DNA of 64,000 nucleotides, taken from the NCBI RefSeq assembly GCF_029961145.1, contig NZ_JASBRG010000003.1:548024-612023 (forward strand), written 5' to 3'. The position numbers and the translations under genes are program-made. The notes below the pieces were generated by a model that was given only the letters and a program-made list of their open reading frames with translations, ran no database searches and had not been told where the DNA came from. Shown here piece after piece: positions 61,500 through 64,000 of the stretch (position 1 is the stretch's first letter; each line of letters opens with the position of its first letter). This stretch comes from Pinibacter soli (lineage in GTDB: Bacteria > Bacteroidota > Bacteroidia > Chitinophagales > Chitinophagaceae).

Positions 61500-63818
61500 A
61501 TGTTAAAAAACGTATTGCTTTTGATTGGAGCCGTATTGGTTCAGAATATGCTGTTTGCGCAGCAGTATAATACTTCAACATTTTCCCTGCAATTAAATGA
61601 CAAAGGGTCGGTCGCATCGATTCGCAATAATCAGTCAACAGAATATTCCGTTGCAAGCGATCCGGGATTACTGTTGCAATTGGTAAAGAATGGGGGAACT
61701 ATTGCTCCAACAAAAGCAGAGTACAAAAAGGGAATAATTGCACTTCTCTATCCGGGAGGATATAAAGCTGCTGTAAAAGTGAGTGTGAATAAGGATTACG
61801 TGCGTTTTGAGCTGACCGACATCAGCGATAATATTGATGCTGTTATTTGGGGGCCACTCAACAATAGTATAAAAGATACCATCGGCAACACAGTGGGAGT
61901 TGTACGTAATAAAGAGTTTGCGTTTGGCATACAATGTCTGAACGAAAAAACAACCGGAGGAAAAATGGTGAACGATGAGGGGGCAGTATATGAGCGAGGC
62001 ACCACTGCAACTGCTGCTGCTTTCGGGTCTTCACTGCAAGCTTTTACCATTAACAGATCGCACGATCGTGTAATTACCGTGTGGGAAAAATGGCAGGGAG
62101 CTACAGTAAAGGGAAGTCCTGAAGGCGGACTGAAAGGCTCTGCCGTAGCTATTTTTGGCTGCAGCCCTTCGCAGGTGCTTAACACCATTAAGACGATTAC
62201 AAAACAGGAGAATCTGCCTTTTGCAACATGGAACGGAGAATGGATAAAAGCTTCCGCTGCAAGTGGTGCTCCGTATATGATCACCAGTTTTAGTGAAAAT
62301 AATATTGATAGTTTCCTGACCGTTGCAAAGCAAATGGGAATGGCCGGCGTCTATCATGAAGGGCCTTTTGAAACCTGGGGGCATTTTGTGTTGGATAAAA
62401 AAAGTTTTCCCAATGGAAGGGAAGGGTTTAAGAAATGCGTTGATAAAGCTCATTCAATGGGGCTTCGTGTGGGCTTTCATACGCTCACCACTTTTATGAC
62501 AACAAATGATGCTTATGTATCGCCGAAACCCAGCCAGCACCTTGCTTTGGCAGGCACGGATACATTGGCAGGAGATGTTACAGCAGATGCAACAGAAATA
62601 ACAGTAAACAGTCCTTTGCACTTTACTATGCGCAGCGATTTGAACAGCGTTATCATCGGAGATGAGATCGTTCGTTATATGTCAGTGAGCACTGATGCTC
62701 CATACAAATTAAGCGGATGTACACGTGGTGCATTTGGAACTACAAAAAGTGCTCACAAAGCGAAAGATCGGGTGAGCCGTTTGGTAGATTATCCTTACCA
62801 TGTTTTCTTCCCTGATTTCCAATTGCAAAAAGAAGTAGCAAAGAACATTGCAGACTTTATAAATGAAACAGGCGCTGATCAAATGGACTTCGACGGTCAT
62901 GAAGGCACGTATTCCTGCGGCATGGGCGACCTTGGCATGTGTTCATTTGCGGATGATGTGTTCAGGCAGGTAAAGCACCCTGTGGTGTTTGGCTCAAGTC
63001 GCGCCAATCATTATTTCTGGCACATCAACAATTACCTGAACTGGGGCGAGCCATGGTACGGCAGCATGAGGGAAAGCCAGACAGATTACAGGATAGACAA
63101 CCAAAAATATTTGCAGGATAATTATATGCCCAATATGCTTGGATGGTTTCTTATCACAGCTAATTCAACCCCTGATGATATCGACTGGATGCTGGCAAGG
63201 GCTGCAGGCTTCAATGCGGGATATGCTTTGGTGGTAAGACAGGATGCACTGGCAAACAAGAATATGCCGCGCATCATTGAGCAAATAAATCTGTGGACCG
63301 AGGCTCAAAAGAAAAAGATGTTTAATCAATCGCAAATTGAGTGGTTGAAAAATCCAGCCAATGAAGTGCGTCTTAGTAAAAAGGAAAATAGTTATTATCT
63401 CGAGTCCTTTCACAAGTTTTCGTTTGAACATAAAGCAAAAGTGTTACAACCCGGCGAACCTGCAACATCAAATTTTACCTTCATTAACAACAAAGAAAAA
63501 CAAAGGCCACAGATAACAATAACGGCTCATGGAGACGATGGTTCCATCATAAATCCTGTAATAGAAATCGATAATGCCTTTCGTCTTGAAATACCGGTTA
63601 CGCTTGCGGCAGGACAAAGCCTTGCAATGAGTGAAGGAAATGTTGCTAGCATTTATAACAGCAAAGGAAAATTCATTAAAAAAATAGAACTCACCAATCA
63701 ATTGCCGGTTCTTGAGAAGGGGACACACTCTCTGTCGTTTGAAGCAGGTATGGATGCCAATGGATCTGTGAAAGCGGTGATTACGGTGAGGCTGTCTGAA
63801 AAGACAGAACAGCTGTAG
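61500..63818 (+). CDS. Large exported protein, putative TIM-barrel glycan enzyme, family not assigned
   Basis: A 772-residue protein with a signal peptide (MLKNVLLLIGAVLVQNMLFAQ). The N-terminal part (about 25-230) is a beta-sandwich (FSLQLNDKGSVASIRNNQS) as found before the catalytic barrel in several glycoside hydrolases. The middle (about 240-630) looks like a TIM barrel: MAGVYHEGPFETWG, LRVGFHTLTTFMT, and the acid-rich strand ADQMDFDGHEGTYSCGMGD with candidate Asp/Glu catalytic residues, then VVFGSSRANHYFWH. A C-terminal beta domain closes it. No family match is certain. It lies 154 bases after the GH38 gene, same strand, so it probably works on the same glycan. Confidence 0.68.
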   Translation: MLKNVLLLIGAVLVQNMLFAQQYNTSTFSLQLNDKGSVASIRNNQSTEYSVASDPGLLLQLVKNGGTIAPTKAEYKKGIIALLYPGGYKAAVKVSVNKDYVRFELTDISDNIDAVIWGPLNNSIKDTIGNTVGVVRNKEFAFGIQCLNEKTTGGKMVNDEGAVYERGTTATAAAFGSSLQAFTINRSHDRVITVWEKWQGATVKGSPEGGLKGSAVAIFGCSPSQVLNTIKTITKQENLPFATWNGEWIKASAASGAPYMITSFSENNIDSFLTVAKQMGMAGVYHEGPFETWGHFVLDKKSFPNGREGFKKCVDKAHSMGLRVGFHTLTTFMTTNDAYVSPKPSQHLALAGTDTLAGDVTADATEITVNSPLHFTMRSDLNSVIIGDEIVRYMSVSTDAPYKLSGCTRGAFGTTKSAHKAKDRVSRLVDYPYHVFFPDFQLQKEVAKNIADFINETGADQMDFDGHEGTYSCGMGDLGMCSFADDVFRQVKHPVVFGSSRANHYFWHINNYLNWGEPWYGSMRESQTDYRIDNQKYLQDNYMPNMLGWFLITANSTPDDIDWMLARAAGFNAGYALVVRQDALANKNMPRIIEQINLWTEAQKKKMFNQSQIEWLKNPANEVRLSKKENSYYLESFHKFSFEHKAKVLQPGEPATSNFTFINNKEKQRPQITITAHGDDGSIINPVIEIDNAFRLEIPVTLAAGQSLAMSEGNVASIYNSKGKFIKKIELTNQLPVLEKGTHSLSFEAGMDANGSVKAVITVRLSEKTEQL

Positions 63819-63844
63819 AATGTGAAAATTTGAGGATTTGAGAA

Positions 63845-63892
63845 TGGGGCTTACAGTGGAGCATCTCCGCCTGTTAGCCCCATTTTTATTTA
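63845..63892 (+). terminator. Rho-independent terminator
   Basis: TGGGGCT pairs with AGCCCCA, with inner ACAG/CTGT, around a 14-base loop, followed by TTTTTATTT. It lies 26 bases after the stop at 63818 and ends the GH38 gene pair. Confidence 0.85.
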
Positions 63893-63897
63893 AAGAT

Positions 63898-64000
63898 TGC
63901 CTCGTCCTGAAATAAGTTGACACAAAAGTTGACTTATACAATGAAAGCAACAAAGAGTGGTAATCTAAAAAGGACCCAGAAGGATTATAGTTTATCGTTC
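63898..64000 (+). mobile_element. Left end of an IS3-like insertion sequence (cut by window)
   Basis: The stretch CGTCCTGAAATAAGTTGACAC resembles the terminal inverted repeat of IS3-family elements of Bacteroidota, followed 20 bases later by an ATG (63941) that opens MKATKSGNLKRTQKDYSLSF. That matches the N-terminal HTH leader of an OrfA transposase (R-T/S-Q-R/K-DYSLxF). Only 20 residues are inside the window, so the element type and its other end cannot be checked. It lies immediately after the terminator of the preceding gene. Confidence 0.6.

Noticed and set aside
1..64000. CRISPR arrays, rRNA genes, complete tRNA genes, riboswitches
   Set aside because: No regularly spaced repeats, no rRNA-like sequence, no full cloverleaf and no recognisable riboswitch core were seen by eye; a covariance-model scan would be needed to exclude short RNAs.

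Overview
The window looks like a chromosomal segment of a Bacteroidota bacterium, most likely family Chitinophagaceae (Chitinophaga/Niastella-like). The support is several SusC/SusD pairs, an ECF sigma/FecR switch, a type IX secretion C-terminal domain, LytS/LytTR and hybrid two-component proteins, many TlpA-type thioredoxins, A-rich gene leaders with few Shine-Dalgarno sites, and one TAnnTTTG promoter. The species call is inference from gene content only.

Layout. 1-1111: end of an unknown gene and a family 2 glycosyltransferase. 1137-1722: an IS1182-type transposase tail, a tRNA-3'-end-like scrap and its terminator. 1723-4177 (minus): a VF530 DNA-binding protein, a secreted unknown protein, and a two-gene nuclease unit (membrane-anchored HNH protein plus duplicated winged-helix/PD-(D/E)XK protein). 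4714-8328: a Crp/Fnr regulator divergent from a methyltransferase, small protein and SulP transporter operon, with an FNR-like box between them. 8486-9728: wreckage of a hybrid two-component protein and of a conjugative-element-like gene, plus a long inverted repeat. 9914-19469: an intact locus of ECF sigma, FecR, STN-type SusC, SusD, GxDLY/SGNH esterase and phosphodiester glycosidase. 19776-27019: a stress and redox island with an alpha/beta hydrolase, Ohr, haem-binding/P460 cytochrome, LytS/LytTR pair, DUF1223, a membrane protein and DoxX. 27820-40141: a beta-glucan-type polysaccharide locus (GH2, multidomain GH16 with T9SS tail, SusD, SusC, triple-Y regulator) in which four of five genes are broken. 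40367-50652: housekeeping and accessory genes with several gene scraps. 51277-55891: a TlpA/DsbD-like redox cluster behind a beheaded ECF sigma gene. 55935-63818: a PAS-LuxR regulator, two unknown genes, a GH38-like mannosidase and a large putative carbohydrate-active enzyme. 63898-64000: the left end of an IS3-like element.

The main theme is glycan capture at the outer membrane with induction by extracellular substrate. The main peculiarity is damage. I found single-base frameshifts in four genes, mostly in short homopolymers, and three junctions where two unrelated or distant gene pieces are welded together. These could be real genome decay or consensus and assembly error, and read mapping would decide. 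The best candidates for new biology are the HNH plus wHTH-wHTH-PD-(D/E)XK pair (2893-4177), the intact SusCD/esterase/phosphodiester-glycosidase locus (9914-19469), and the unassigned 772-residue enzyme beside GH38 (61500-63818).
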